Of a stretch of 64,000 bases of DNA, positions 11,701 to 23,108 are shown piece after piece. Position numbers and translations under genes: made by a program. The notes beneath the pieces are model-generated. The model ran no database searches. It saw only the letters and a program-made list of their open reading frames with translations, and was not told the DNA's origin. The stretch comes from Apostichopus japonicus (lineage: Eukaryota; Echinodermata; Holothuroidea; Aspidochirotida; Stichopodidae). Every line of letters begins with the position of its first letter. The first letter of the stretch is position 1. The stretch covers positions 4,951,001 to 5,015,000 of the forward strand of contig NC_092573.1 of the NCBI RefSeq assembly GCF_037975245.1, read 5' to 3'.

Positions 11701-14700
11701 AGGCTTCTTGTACTCAATGTGGTACAATAACATTCCAAATATGCCATCTGTCCAAGCTTCCCTTGCATTATTATGTTTAGGGAGGTGTGTTAGTGTAGAG
11801 AGACAGGTAAGAGGGGGGCATGGTAAATGTTTGGCATTTGTTGACTTCAAATGACATATGACCTCCACCAAAAGCAATAACAGGCTCCTTAAATTTGATA
11901 TTATACATCTACAAACCAAATAGGAGATCTGTCCAAGGTTCCCTTCTTGCACTATAACGTTATCAAGGTTTTCACAATATGACCTCTGATGACCCCAAAT
12001 GACCTTTGACCTTCACCCTAAAAAATGTGGTACATTCACACATCACATATGAAATTGGTCCGACCTTCCCTTCTTCAGATGTCATATTTACATGCTGGGC
12101 ATCACAAATGCACACACACATACACCATCATGAATGCAAAGGTTACCATTATCATCGAAACCAAAAACCTGAAAAGGGAACACTTGCATCAAATATTGTT
12201 AATGACAGGTTTTAAAATGTACTGTAACTGAATTTTCTTCCATGACATCAAACATATATTAAGTATATTACAATCCTCTTAACCAAAAACACAAACAAAC
12301 TTATGATCAGTAAACTCTAGACTTTCTAACTTATAATTATTTGAAATGTTAATCATTAGAAATCCGTATTCATATATTGAACCAGCTAAGATTCAGTATA
12401 TAGATGATGTGACTAAATTCTGAGGCTCAGCCACATATGCCACTAAGTAAAGGGAAGAGCAATGTGTGGGCATGTTAGCTAGGGCTTTGTCTATCTTTGA
12501 TAAGCACAGCTGCAGTCTTTCCAAAGTACTACATATTTTTCTTATTTATTTGAAATGGTAGAGCTTTGTTTGAATAAGAAATGTGAATCTTTCTTAAGAA
12601 TTTACCTTCTTTGCAGAGGATTTTTGAAAATCCAACATCAAAGGCATTTCATGTTAGGTTTGAAGACCTAGTATGGTTCATGCATAGAGCAATGTAACTT
12701 CATTATTAGGCTAGGCCATACGAAATGATTTTAGCCTTCAAGTAACTGCCGTAGCAACTGATTCCAAAATCATGGTTTTCGAAATAAACATAAAATTACC
12801 AATTTCAGCCTCTTCAAAAACCTGTGACTTTGGCATACAATGAATTAGAGTTTCTTAGATTTAAGTGGACTGTCATTCAGTTTGTTTTAGTCTCACAACC
12901 TTAATGGTGACTTGTCAGCAGAATTGGTTGAATCGGTGCAAAGAAAAATGAAATGGGTTCAAGAATAGCGTCTTGGGGTAGTGTTTCGGTTAAGAAAGGC
13001 AACAGTTTGCTACTTGAACAAACAATCATAACATTGGTATGCCTCACTGATCTGTACACTGTGCCGTATGCCTACTGCATCAAATTACAACTGGATAGAG
13101 CAGATACTATAACTTAACCGGTAATCTTGGGTCGCCATAACTCCGCAACCATTCACATTACATTTATTAAGAAAGCAAGAGGGATTGAAGAAACCCCGGA
13201 AGAAGGATTATTCTTAGGAACGCACACAGACTTGAAGTAAGAGTACGCGAGCGTTCACACCAAGGGAATTAATCACCCTCGTGGAATTAAGTACAGTTGC
13301 GTTCTTAAGTGTGAACAGGGCTGTTTTTGTCAAAAAAGGGGATTCGGGTGGTCTTTGCTTTAGGCAGGGAGGATCGTAATGTAATAAGTTTCTCAAAAAA
13401 ACATTTCTCACCAACTTATACATCTGTAATCTCTCTATTGTTTTCCTCCTTTCAGATTGTATGTAATCTTTCTTTGCATCTTCTTCTGCAACTCTTTGAT
13501 CTCGTTTCTTTGTTGAAAGGGAAAAGAAAGAAAGAAAATCTAATTTGACGAAGATTCTTATCCTGTGGAAAGCTACCGGTTTGGATCAATAGGTCAGAAA
13601 TGACAGAAAACAAAGACCAATAGCTTTACAACAATCATTATTGAAGTGATCTATATCATTGAACACACGGTGAGTTGAAAGAATCACAAGGTAATGAAAG
13701 ACTGAGGCAGACATTTTTACAATGCATTAACACGCATGCCATCATGATTGTAAAGGTTAACCATCGAAACCAATATCACTCCAGCTGGTCATTAGTTTCA
13801 TTACATGGTGTGGGCTAGTCTACGTTTTTTTTTTTTTTTTTTTGAGGCAAGAAGGGGTTGGGGGGGGTTGGGAGAGATAAGGGGTTGGGAAAGAGAAGGG
13901 GTTGGGAAAGGGAAGGGGTAGGCAAATTAAACCCTTGCAATAATCTTATGGAAGATTGCTTTATTGATAGCCAACAAAGTTTTGATTAAGTCAGCTGTAA
14001 AATGCACTATGATTTTGCAGCTTTCCTGTGAAAATACATGTAACTGGTGATCCTTACCTGCTGAACTTTATGGTGTTTCTCTTGGTCTTGTTCCACCTTC
14101 ATCTTAGACGAAAGATCTGAATCATGGTGCTGGATGCAGAGTTGCTGTTACATGAACAATCAAACAAGGAAGACAATGAAAATGAAAATAGACTTTCTTT
14201 AACAATGGAGGGGTCTATGACCAACTAATTATTACCTTTGTTGAGTACAGGAACCAAAGGGGATTAAGGTTCAAGTACATTTCTTAAAAGTCATCCTGAC
14301 ATTCTGTACTAATTGAATATGAACATGGTCCATTCATTTCTAGTGATGCATAGAAATTAAAAAATAATTTCCTTTTTACTTCAATGTCAATACTTCAATG
14401 AAACTGCCTGACCTGTTGTAAATCACCAGAGTTCTAGACAAGCCACTTATTGTACAGTGTATCCGCTCTAATCCATTCGGAAATGTCAACTTCTAAAGTT
14501 TATGAAACCGTGCTATGTTTCGAAGTCTCTTTCTAAGAGTACACAATGCCACACATTTGCACTACATTTTATAAGGAACTGTTGGTTAAACACAGCAGCA
14601 GTGAAAATTGGTTCACTTTTTTCCTTCATTAAGATAGGTATCCAGTTTATTATTGATTAACTGTACCAAAACAAGTCTGAGTGTTGGTTATTTACCATCT

Positions 14701-17700
14701 CATTATATTCTGTTACCTTACACACATTCTGGTACTGCACACAAATTTTAATGTTTCTTGATCATTTTCGTGCTGGCTTGTTTCTTTTCCTTCCTTTCCG
14801 GCATGGCACTCTGTTCTACCTTACAAAGCCCTGAGGCTATGCATGCTGTATTTTAAACGTCATCACTATATTGTGTATATTGGATATTGTTGTGCCAAAA
14901 CAAGTAAATGCAAGGAAAGGAAAAGAATGAAGATTTGGTCATAAGCTGACCAAAACCACAACAACTCATCAAAATGAAAACACTGTGCTTGCAAAAAAAC
15001 ACATTAAAAGAACAGAAGCAAATCCCTCCTCTCAATTCATAAATCAATAATTATTAAACTTACAGAAGACTGGTTTATCATGCACCTGCACAGATGCTAT
15101 TCTGAGTAGGCCAAGATGGATTAAATGGGTCTTTCTTCCTTCAATACAATATCCCAGTCTAGTCTCCTATAATGTTACCTTTTTACTTCTTAGCAGTGCT
15201 TTCTTCCTATTCAGTCGGGTCAGTTTCCCCGAGAGTTCTTTCAGTCTTTTCCTCGTCTCCTCTTCTCCTTCTGGTAATCCTCTGTCCTCATTGAACTCTT
15301 CACCGTCCATCTCGTAGACATTCTCAACAGCATCATAGAATTCTTCTTCTTCCTCCAGATCTGAGAAAGTCAGTCAATCAAAAATACAGAGACATGAAAT
15401 ATTCAGAATAAGTGAAATCCTTTAAACTTCCACACCATTCTGAAATATAATCAGCTATTAGAATATTTCATAAAAAGCAGAGCACTAACAAGAATTAAAA
15501 AACTGTCCACGTTAACTTTTTTGTCCAATGTGGCTCTTTTTATTTGTTTTTTATGTTCTGATTGAGTTTTCTGTAACCTGTCACCTTCAAATGTATTTTT
15601 AGTCTGTTTCCACCATCAGTTTGCCTTCAAACTTCAAAGTTGATCCTGCTAGGATTGAAAATTCAGGTCTACTAATTTTTGTATTTACTGTACTTAAACA
15701 GGCTTTGGCAGTAGACAAGCAGTTTGTTACGAGTCTTTTTCTCACTAAAGAATTGCAAAACATTAGACCAGCTCTCTCCTCATCCAGATCGATAATCAGG
15801 AAACTTTAGGGCAAAAGTGGCAATGCTCTCCTTCTCTCCAGACTAGGGTTATTACTGTAGACTTATCAGAGAACCTAAACATTATGAGAGTTATGAAACA
15901 ACAAATTTTAATAGATAAAGAAAGGAAACATGTTAACCCAAGTCTGTCCACTTTAGTTGATACTAATTTAGTTTAACAATCATAACAGACTGCTATGCAA
16001 ATTGTCTGTCATAACATATCCAGATAAATGCAAGCCTCTGTTCAATACATAGGTTGACATGTATTTATAGAAAAGAATACAATGTTGCCTGTCACTCACA
16101 TCAAATTACAAACATGTTATATCTTGTAATTTTTAAGTATTTGTTTTCTTTGTTGCTAAGTTTGAAAAGTTTTCTCATATTTTTTTATCTTGTCTGTTTT
16201 TTGTTGTACAGTATATGCATAAAACCCCAGAATTTCTACAGATATCCATATATACCTCCTTGCTTGTATGGGATGAAAATGGGTTAGGATCCCTGGTTAC
16301 ACCTAATGCAAGGTAACTTGGCTTCTGACTGGCACCCTAAATTTAAAAAATGATTATAATAGGAATTGCCACCACATACAGAGCTCTACGTACTGTAGCT
16401 CTACATAGGATGAACAAATGACTTGAAATCCTGAGATCTCTGGTTTGAATACTGGTTTAGCCTAGAATGTCTTTGCTCTTGTCAAATTTGTGTATTTAAA
16501 TTCACAACCATTTTCCTTTTTTACATTTGATCCTTTTTGCTAAGGATACATCTCTCCAATATTCTCTGTTGTTTAAATGTTTACCCACTAACCTGCTACT
16601 TGTTCTTGTAAGAAGTCCAGTTTCATCTTGAGATTTCTCTCCTGTTCTTGGAGTATTCCCAGTTGGGTATCATAAAGTTTAAGCTGTAGCATAAAGACAC
16701 CTTGCTGGAGTTCTTGGAGACGTTTTTGCATGGACTGGTCATCTTCCAAACATGCCAGCTTAGTAGGAAATGACAACAAATAGGTACAGTAGTGAATAGA
16801 CCTAGAACAGGGAGCAATTATGTTCTGAAAGTTGATTACATTTTACTAAGGTAGGAGTAGTTAAGTACTGAACAGTCTGTGTATGTGTTCCAATCAACAA
16901 AAGAAGGCAGAGCCCAACTATAAATACTGTAATGGATGGAACAGTTTGGTGTAAAATACTACCACAGAAAATGTGCTGCTTTGTCCTATCAGCATAAGTA
17001 TGTTGATGAAAACACTGTTAAAGTCTGGTTCAAATATTCCTCAATATTGATCAATGCAATATGATTGATTGCTTTAATGACAACTTTGAAAAGTACCTCT
17101 TGCTGTTTCTTGCCCAGACCGTGTTTCAAATACTCTCGCTTTGCCTGTAATAGTTGTATTTTCTCCTTATAGAGAAGCTCTTTGAAGTCTTGTAACCGTT
17201 GCTCCCCCATAGCACTCCAAGTAGCTCTGCCAAACCTTCCTGAGTCATCTTCCATCTGCTTAACGATCGCTGATTGTAAAGAAAGTACAGTTACATGAAT
17301 GGTTTTAAATTAAATATGAATATAAATTCAAGATTTTGGACTGTGGTTGTAACTGTACAAGGCACAATATCAATCCTTTTAGGGTTGTTATGAATTTACC
17401 ATGGTTATGTCTGGTATTGCTCAAGCTTTGAGATGGTGAGGGGAGGGGTCAGGGGTGGCAGTATGAGAGTGGGCCAGCAACGAGTTACTGTAGGTAAGAC
17501 TTGTCTAAGTAGACAAGGACTCATAAAGGAGGAGGGCCAATGACAAGCACTGTCTATGAGAAGAACCATATTGAATTAGGATGGATGGGCAAAACTTTGG
17601 CATTCCCTTTAGTGTACAGATGTATTCTAGAGACAGAAATTACTGTGTTTATATACAATCATGTATTAAGTTTTACATCAGAAATGGCCACTTATGGAGA

Positions 17701-18852
17701 ATTCTGAATTTCATGGAAGAGGGAGAAATGTGTGACAGTTAAATTCTTGTATTCCTGGATAATATTTTGTATTGCAAGGATATCAAACATTCACTGTTTA
17801 CTGGCATAACACACTAACATAATATATAACACACAAGATATATTGCATAATTTCCACATGAGAAAGTCTTCAGGGTACTTACAATCTGACACATACAGTA
17901 TGTTTACAGTTACATTGGTTATTTTCTTACCTTTGGTTGTATCCAAACACTGGTTGAAATACTTGAGCTTGACTTGTAAGATGGACTCGATTGCATTCAC
18001 GTAACTCATCTGCCAGTCACTGTAGGCGATGGTGGATTTCTTCCGCCCTTCACTGCTGATGTGCTCATCTTGGAGGAAATCCTGAAGTTTAAGCAGTTCA
18101 CAATAAGCCATCTCTCTCATGTCCAAGAACGGCTGAAGGAGCAGATTAAACAGCTCTGCCCTCGCAACCACCAGAAGTGAGAAGGCTTCCTCTTCCTCCA
18201 AGAATATCTGCTGTAATGCAACCATGTTTGCAGCATCGTTATGTTTCCTTAAGCAATCCTTCAACCTTTTCTCACATTTCTCTAGGTCAACTTCAAATGC
18301 TTTCTGCTTTAATTCACTGAAGCTCTCCAGATATTGGTCAATCCCCATCTTGGGTTGGTAGAGGGTGTCTATCAAGAGAGTCTTGCCACAGATCTCCAAG
18401 GCAATGTACAAGTACCTTTCAAGGTCACTGGTAAAATTTGGAGGAATAGTCACACTGAAAAATAGACTCCAAATCCCTCTCGGATCAAAAGGCAATTCCA
18501 AAGTGTGATCTCTCAATAAAGGCCTCACTAAACACAGTTGTTCGTGTTTGTATTCTAGCTCTTGAAGTGAAAATGTTCCAGTCCAACTATTTTTGTCACC
18601 TACATTGTTAGAATTTCCCTTCTTCGTTGGCTTGTCGGACTGTAGAGTAGATTTAGGATTCTGAAATTGCACATTCTGATTCAGTCGTTTTGTTCCCTTT
18701 TGTGATTCCTCGTGACAAGTGATGATGACTTGGCGGATTGCTTCATTCCACTCTACTAAAAATCTAAATTTTGTTTTGATGGGTTCATTTTCAAATGGAG
18801 ATACTTTGATAGCTACCCATTCGTCTGGGGATGATGAGATGGAAGCAGCCAT
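8490..18852 (-). CDS. WHAMM: WHAMM/JMY-like actin nucleation-promoting factor, complete CDS
   Basis: Eight coding exons read on the minus strand: 17931-18852, 17097-17269, 16593-16758, 15179-15360, 14058-14144, 10966-11068, 9591-9878 and 8490-8707. All joins keep frame and give 712 residues. The start is the ATG at 18850-18852, giving MAASIS and then DEWVAIKV, which lines up with WHAMM/JMY N-termini; an in-frame ATG at 18897 probably lies in intron or 5'UTR. Order: N-terminal membrane-interaction domain (about 1-305), coiled coils (about 310-510), basic linker, polyproline (about 555-585), WH2 with LKKV, then a central/acidic tail. Known family members bind membranes or microtubules and activate Arp2/3. 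Human WHAMM (about 800 aa) and JMY (about 980 aa) are longer. This is probably the ancestor-like single gene, so WHAMM versus JMY is not resolved. Confidence 0.88.
8728..9399. repeat. 39-bp minisatellite in WHAMM-like intron 7
   Basis: About 17 copies of a 39-bp unit containing TAATGCCATGGTATAAAT and GGGGGATATTTAGGAAG. Because 39 is divisible by three, it yields long repetitive minus-strand ORFs (LIYTMALLPKYPP) that are not genes. Confidence 0.95.
9591..9878 (-). CDS. WHAMM: WHAMM-like exon 7: polyproline tract and possible first WH2-like helix
   Basis: 288 bp, residues 545-641. After DGETKAVPPPSPLGPP it encodes an almost uninterrupted run of more than 20 Pro, a likely profilin or SH3 ligand. 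A hydrophobic helix, MLDLSAIAAAKNRLQRAQ, follows in the place of a first WH2 but without the LKKV motif. The CCX codons form a GGT/GGG-rich tract on the + strand. Confidence 0.85.
10063..10275. repeat. 39-bp minisatellite in WHAMM-like intron 6
   Basis: About six copies of a 39-bp unit containing GACTGCTACTAACCCTTGTA and a GTATGTATACAATT end. Two copies are shortened near 10200-10240. Confidence 0.9.
10966..11068 (-). CDS. WHAMM: WHAMM-like exon 6: basic linker
   Basis: 103 bp, residues 511-545. It is strongly basic (SKSSRTKKAKVTRK). The acceptor is TTCAG and the donor is AAGG|GTAAG. Confidence 0.8.
11540..12095. repeat. Diverged dispersed repeat with TGACCTTTGACCT motifs
   Basis: Three to four diverged copies of a unit of roughly 130-180 bp: TGACCT(T/C)TGACCT, AGGCTTCTTGTACT (near 11574, 11700 and, as a variant, 11881), a stretch ending GATCTGTCCAA, then a TTTTCACAA block. 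Similar sequences are, to my knowledge, widespread in marine animal genomes. It lies in intron 5 of the WHAMM-like gene. Confidence 0.6.
12096..14057. other. Rest of WHAMM-like intron 5
   Basis: No exon or element is recognised. It contains a poly-T run near 13826 followed by G-rich GGGTTGGGAAAG repeats to about 13920. Confidence 0.5.
14058..14144 (-). CDS. WHAMM: WHAMM-like exon 5
   Basis: 87 bp, 29 residues (482-510) rich in Gln, His and Lys. It is bounded by AACAG and CAG|GTAAG and continues the helical region. Confidence 0.8.
15179..15360 (-). CDS. WHAMM: WHAMM-like exon 4: acidic EFYDAVE segment and coil
   Basis: 182 bp, residues 421-481. A run of Glu precedes EFYDAVENVYEMDG, a feature of the WHAMM/JMY central region. 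It is followed by a basic helix ending LLRSKK at AAG|GTAAC. Confidence 0.85.
16593..16758 (-). CDS. WHAMM: WHAMM-like exon 3: coiled coil
   Basis: 166 bp, residues 366-421. It encodes a long amphipathic helix with repeated LQ and LK pairs (KRLQELQQGVFMLQLKLYD). Flanks are ACTAAG and GCAG|GTTAG. Confidence 0.85.
17097..17269 (-). CDS. WHAMM: WHAMM-like exon 2: coiled-coil start
   Basis: 173 bp, residues 308-365. It encodes IVKQMEDDSG and then a heptad-rich helix (RLQDFKELLYKEKIQLLQAK). The donor is GAG|GTACTT. Confidence 0.85.
17931..18852 (-). CDS. WHAMM: WHAMM-like exon 1 (coding): N-terminal domain
   Basis: 922 bp, residues 1-307 plus one base. It contains FRFLVEWN and VIITCHEES near residues 27-48, diagnostic of the WHAMM/JMY N-terminal domain. 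The donor is CAAAG|GTAAG. An upstream TTCTTTAAG at about 18888 could be the acceptor if a separate 5'UTR exon exists. Confidence 0.88.
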
Positions 18853-19135
18853 TACATAGTCAGAAGTTAACAGGTCACTCACAACCTTAAAGAACAAATG
18901 GAGAAAGGAATATCAAATAATAACTTCAATAAATCTATGTGAACTGGCTGGAGAGGGCACGGGCAATGGAGCCAAACAATCAGTTACTTTACCAAACTTT
19001 GGCCCCTGGGCACACAGATGCATTGGCCCCAAAATTAGGCCTAATTTAGCTCCAAGCATGACGTTATTGATATTGGCAACATTCACATCCATAGGCGTAC
19101 GAGGCGGGGGGGGGGGGGGCAGACTGCCCCCCCAA

Positions 19136-19296
19136 ATTTCCAGAGGACAAGAAATTCTGGCAAAAGTCCTGAAAAATTCGGGCAGCCTAAGAGGAGAAAT
19201 ATATATATACATGTATATATATATTTTTTTTTCTTTCTCCTCTTAGGTTGCCCGAATTTTTCAGGACTTTTGCCCGAATTTCTTGTCCTCTGGAAA
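19136..19296. repeat. Long hairpin inside the outer 19-kb element
   Basis: Two arms of about 60 bp, starting CCAGAGGACAAGAAATTC and ending GAATTTCTTGTCCTCTGG, are near-perfect reverse complements around a TATATA-rich loop near 19200-19230. Confidence 0.85.
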
Positions 19297-19495
19297 TATA
19301 TATATATATATAAATATGCAGTAGTTTGCCCGAATCTTTTTCAAATTTTTGCCCGACAATTCCATGATTTTCTTTATTTAGCATCATGATGCCCGAATAT
19401 TTCCGTGTAACACCACCGTAAGCGCAGTTCATCTGGGCTACCACGCTTTTTGCACGATCAATTTTTTTTCTAACTAGTCAATTGTATACCTGGAC

Positions 19496-20154
19496 CAAGG
19501 GCGGCGGAACCGGGGGGAGGCACAGGGGGCACGTGCCCCCCACTTTTCCTCAGGTTAAAAATGTGCCTTTTTTCTACATAAAAATTGAGGTGCCTCAAGT
19601 TAGCAAGAGGCCAGGGAACCAGAATGAACACTCGGGAAGGGCCGTTTCCGGCCATCTGAGGGGTTTGTAAAACCCAAAATTTTCTAGTACGCTCCGCGCC
19701 AACCGATGGTGGCGCTCCGCTCAGATAGTCGTGCATACAACTTTGCAAATCCTGGCCAAGCCTGTGACTTTTAATGAATTTCTGTGGGTCAAACTCAAAG
19801 CTATTTTGAATGGAAAAAATTTGTTAAGATACTGTATTAACAAGAAAAAAACTCTAATTCGGAAGATTCCTACATTAGCAACTAGCATGATTTCACCTCA
19901 TTTTGTCTCAAAAGAAAACTTGTTCCTTGTTTCCCAATTTGCGCATTGGATATTGCAGTGCTAGTATGCATATTTTCCTTTAGGGGGGAGGGGGGGGCGT
20001 TGATGGAGTGATGTGTATACACAAATAAGATATTACAATAAGAGTTATAAAGGGTACTAAATGTAAGGCTGTATCATTCCAATCGAATTTCTGCAAAATG
20101 CCCTTTGATGTCGGTGCCCCCCCCCCCAGATTAAAAGTGCTTCCGCCGCCCTTG
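19496..20154. mobile_element. Nested hAT-like element, CAAGGGCGGCGG family
   Basis: The ends are CAAGGGCGGCGGAA and TTCCGCCGCCCTTG, with exact 8-bp TSDs ACCTGGAC at 19488-19495 and 20155-20162. It sits wholly inside the 19090-20702 element, so it inserted later. A related copy in the opposite orientation is at 52279-52643. No coding capacity is seen. Confidence 0.88.
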
Positions 20155-20710
20155 ACCTGGACATCCCCGACATGAGTGTATATAAGAAACATTTTCTTTT
20201 TCATGGATGGTGGGGGGGGGGAGTACAGGTTTATCATATTCTTTGTTATATTTTATACTTTTTTTGTGAGACTAATTGCAGTCTCACCCGACACAGCGAC
20301 ATTATCCCGCCTACGTGTCGTTGAACAATTTATGTTTTTCTGGAGGTAGCTGAGTACTGTGTTAAAATAATAAATAAGGTAACTAAATAGGAGCTTAAAA
20401 AATAAACTGTCCCACTTTTCCCCTTCATAGTGATGTTACCATTTTTTCTTCTTCTTATTTACCAAATTTTTGGGGAAGTGTAAATTTCTAAAACATGAGA
20501 TTATAAAATAAAGAATGTTTAGATACAACTTGCAAGGCCTCAGGAGTGCCGTTTCCGGCAATCTGAGAGGCATTGTGTGCCAAAAATTTTCTTGTACGCT
20601 ACGCGCAAACCAATGGTGGCGCTCCTCTTAGATAGTGTCACGGGAACTTTCGGGCACAAAAAGTTCTGCCCCCCCAAACTGAAATGGTCCCGTACGCCTA
20701 TGTTCACATC

Positions 20711-22026
20711 AGGGTCATTATCATTGTTTTGTCACAAGAATATGTTCCTATAGCCTAGCCTATATCTTTAAATTCACTAATTTTTACCAAAAAACTCAAT
20801 GGGATATTTCGCATAACCTGGAAGGATCTATTCGGTTGGCGGTACCAAATCCATGGGCATTAAAGGGAGTGAAGACTCGCACACAAAGAAACGTCTCATG
20901 CCAGTAATCTGACCTAGTTTTGAATGAGGTGTAACAGAAGTGTAAGACACCACCATAGATCCCAGAAAATACACACACAGCTTGCTACCGTCGGTAATTA
21001 GACACTAGTGTACAGTCAATACTACGGTCAATACCCACAACACAGTGTACATATAGCAGCGATGGACATCTCAGCAGGGTGTTGTTATGGAACTCCCTGA
21101 TCTCAGGTCCTGATAAAAGATAACAAGGTATCACATTGCATTACTGTCTGCATTTTGTAGCGACAAGAAGAAAACTTCACTTGCAAGCAATGGAAAGTTA
21201 ACTTTTTCAGAGCGCGGCACGTGGTTTGGGCCAAGTCTTGAATGCCTTTAACAGCCTGTTAAAGGCGTGCGGTCAATGATGATTTTACTCTGGTTTAGTT
21301 CTATTCTTCAACTGAATGATTGCATCAGATTTTGAAAGAAATAGAAAGAATTCTATTCGTAAGGTAAAGGTTGAGAGTCAAACTGCTCGAAGCAAGGAAA
21401 CATTCCCTTATCTTCACATTGACGTTAACTGTATAATTCCTTTGGACCTTTGGTGATTGAATTTAAAGCACAAGTGTATCAAAATTAAATACAAAATTGA
21501 TCTTCCCTCCTTTCACTGTCACAACTTTTGTTCTTTTTGTACTAACCATGTATATAGAAATTGTAGCAGTGCCAATAATATTGATGGGCGAGGCCTAACT
21601 GAACGATCACTGAAAATAGTGAGTAGCAGTAAGGCCTACCGTAGCCTAACGTTAGCCTAACTTATTTTAGGGCCTAGCCTAGGCATAGCTCAGTTTGGCC
21701 AACCTGAAAAACGACTTTATTATGGAAAGCAGAGATGGATCACCAAACTTGTGAATTCTTCATATACTCACCACGAATGAATCGGTGGCTGAGGTCTTTT
21801 ACACTCTCTCCACTACAGTCGGAGATAACTGTTAGATTTTACATTAGTGTTCAGCCTAGGTTGGATTCGGCAATTTCGCCTAAATCGACGTAAGTTCATG
21901 TTTACATGGCTAGTTCATGTCTAGGCCTAGTAGTGCATAATAACAATACATGACATACATAGGTAAAAATAGCGCTGATGTGTGAGAATTGGTTTATATA
22001 TTTATTTTCCCTCAATATTACGCAAC
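20711..22026. other. Upstream region of the WHAMM-like gene
   Basis: No coding exon is recognised. It probably contains the minus-strand promoter and the possible 5'UTR exon near 21.8 kb. Several AGGCCTA and CCTAGGC motifs occur at 21590-21930. Confidence 0.4.
21772..21860 (-). other. Possible 5'UTR exon of the WHAMM-like gene
   Basis: A good minus-strand donor (CGTG|GTGAGTATA) lies at 21771/21772. A pyrimidine-rich acceptor (TTCTTTAAG) just upstream of the first coding exon could pair with it. That would give an intron spanning the nested transposon at 19-20.7 kb. The upstream limit and the exon itself are inference. Confidence 0.3.
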
Positions 22027-22100
22027 GGCGCCATGGCTTAGTTGGTTAAAGCGCCTGTCTAGTAAACAGGAGATCCCCGGTTCAAATCCGGGTGGTGCCT
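22027..22100 (+). tRNA. tRNA-Thr (anticodon AGT)
   Basis: A full cloverleaf. The acceptor GGCGCCA (22027-22033) pairs with TGGTGCC (22093-22099) with one G-T pair. The D arm is GCTT/AAGC. The anticodon stem CCTGT/ACAGG encloses CTAGTAA with AGT at 22061-22063. The T arm CCCGG/CCGGG encloses TTCAAAT. The B box GGTTCAAATCC is at 22079-22089 and a TTCTTTT terminator follows directly. There is no intron and it appears functional. Confidence 0.95.
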
Positions 22101-22237
22101 TTCTTTTCACACTTCCTCTTTTTGCAAAACAGTAGAGGGACAAAAAGAAGAATGACAGGGCCATTTTTTTTGTGGTGGATTTTTCGGGCCTAGGTAGTCT
22201 GAAGCGAAGCAATATATAGGCCTACAGTTCACCCACA

Positions 22238-22315
22238 ATAATGTGCTCTTTCGCCATACCGCCATTGTGATTACATGGCGGAATGGCCGTTTTTCTATGG
22301 CGGAAAGAGCACATT
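22238..22315. repeat. Short inverted repeat with GGCGGAA motifs
   Basis: Arms AATGTGCTCTTTCGCCATA and TATGGCGGAAAGAGCACATT flank a spacer holding further GCCATT and ATGGCGGAATGG palindromic motifs. It may be a small foldback element, but no TSD was found. Confidence 0.6.
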
Positions 22316-22984
22316 TTATTATGGCGGAATGTATAGGTGGAATGACACGGCCCCCGGTCTCAAACACTGACCAGTGATGTTTGGGTTATGTCTTTAAGCA
22401 CTGGAGGCACTTGGACAAGTAGCAGCTCCCTGGTTTAATGTTAGAATGCCTGTATGAACGCACCGACTCGATCTTTAAATGCCAGTGTGATGATGCTATA
22501 GGCCTATAACATTGTACATTGTTCTATAAAGTCCTTAATACAGAAAACAGAGTGAATTTTTAAAGAAAGTGCAGAGATATACCAACATCCAAAGTATATT
22601 TATATTGTTCGTAGCCAGAAGATGGTCTTCTTAAAGTCTCAATACGTGTTTGCTGATGAATTTCGGAAAAAAAACTTCCGAAGCAGATTCAATGTTTCTT
22701 ATTCTAAATGCACTCTGACCAGATGGGTTTAATGGAGAAAAGCTGTCGGAATTGAAAGAAAGACATTTATTTTCTGTTGATTCAAGTTTATAAAATCTAC
22801 GGACTCCTTCAAAAATATGGCGAATTTTATTCAGCCCAAAATGTTTAACGACAGAAAACTCAATAAAAATAATGAAATATGAAAATTGCATAGAACGGTG
22901 TCATTTTCACTGTGCTTTTAGGTAAGTAGGCTGGAAAGGTCGAAGTTTAAATTTGGCAAACACACATTGAGACTTTTACAAAAC

Positions 22985-23066
22985 ATACTAATTAGTATAC
23001 TAATTAGTATACTAATTAGCATACTAATTAGCATACTAATTAGCTTACTAATTAGCATACTAATTA
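22985..23066. repeat. 11-bp TACTAATTAG(T/C) tandem repeat
   Basis: About seven copies of an 11-bp unit built on the palindrome CTAATTAG, abutting a 42-bp palindrome. Confidence 0.9.
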
Positions 23067-23108
23067 GTGAAGACATCACTCATTCTTAAGAATGAGTGAT
23101 GTCTTCAC
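23067..23108. repeat. Perfect 42-bp palindrome
   Basis: GTGAAGACATCACTCATTCTT is followed directly by its exact reverse complement, with no spacer and a CTTAAG centre. It immediately follows the TAATTAG tandem repeat. Confidence 0.95.

Larger units (their letters stand above)
19090..20702. mobile_element. hAT-like non-autonomous element with 8-bp TSD (outer host of a nested insertion)
   Basis: Inverted ends CATAGGCGTACG and CGTACGCCTATG are flanked by exact 8-bp direct repeats TTCACATC at 19082-19089 and 20703-20710. Subterminal G/C runs are present at both ends. An 8-bp TSD suits hAT-type transposases. No transposase ORF is visible. The element contains a second element at 19496-20154. Confidence 0.85.

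Noticed and set aside
18853-18897. Upstream in-frame ATG (MFFKVV) as the WHAMM-like start
   Set aside because: The family N-terminus aligns from MAASIS...DEWV, and a TTCTTTAAG acceptor-like site falls within this extension, so it is probably intron or 5'UTR.
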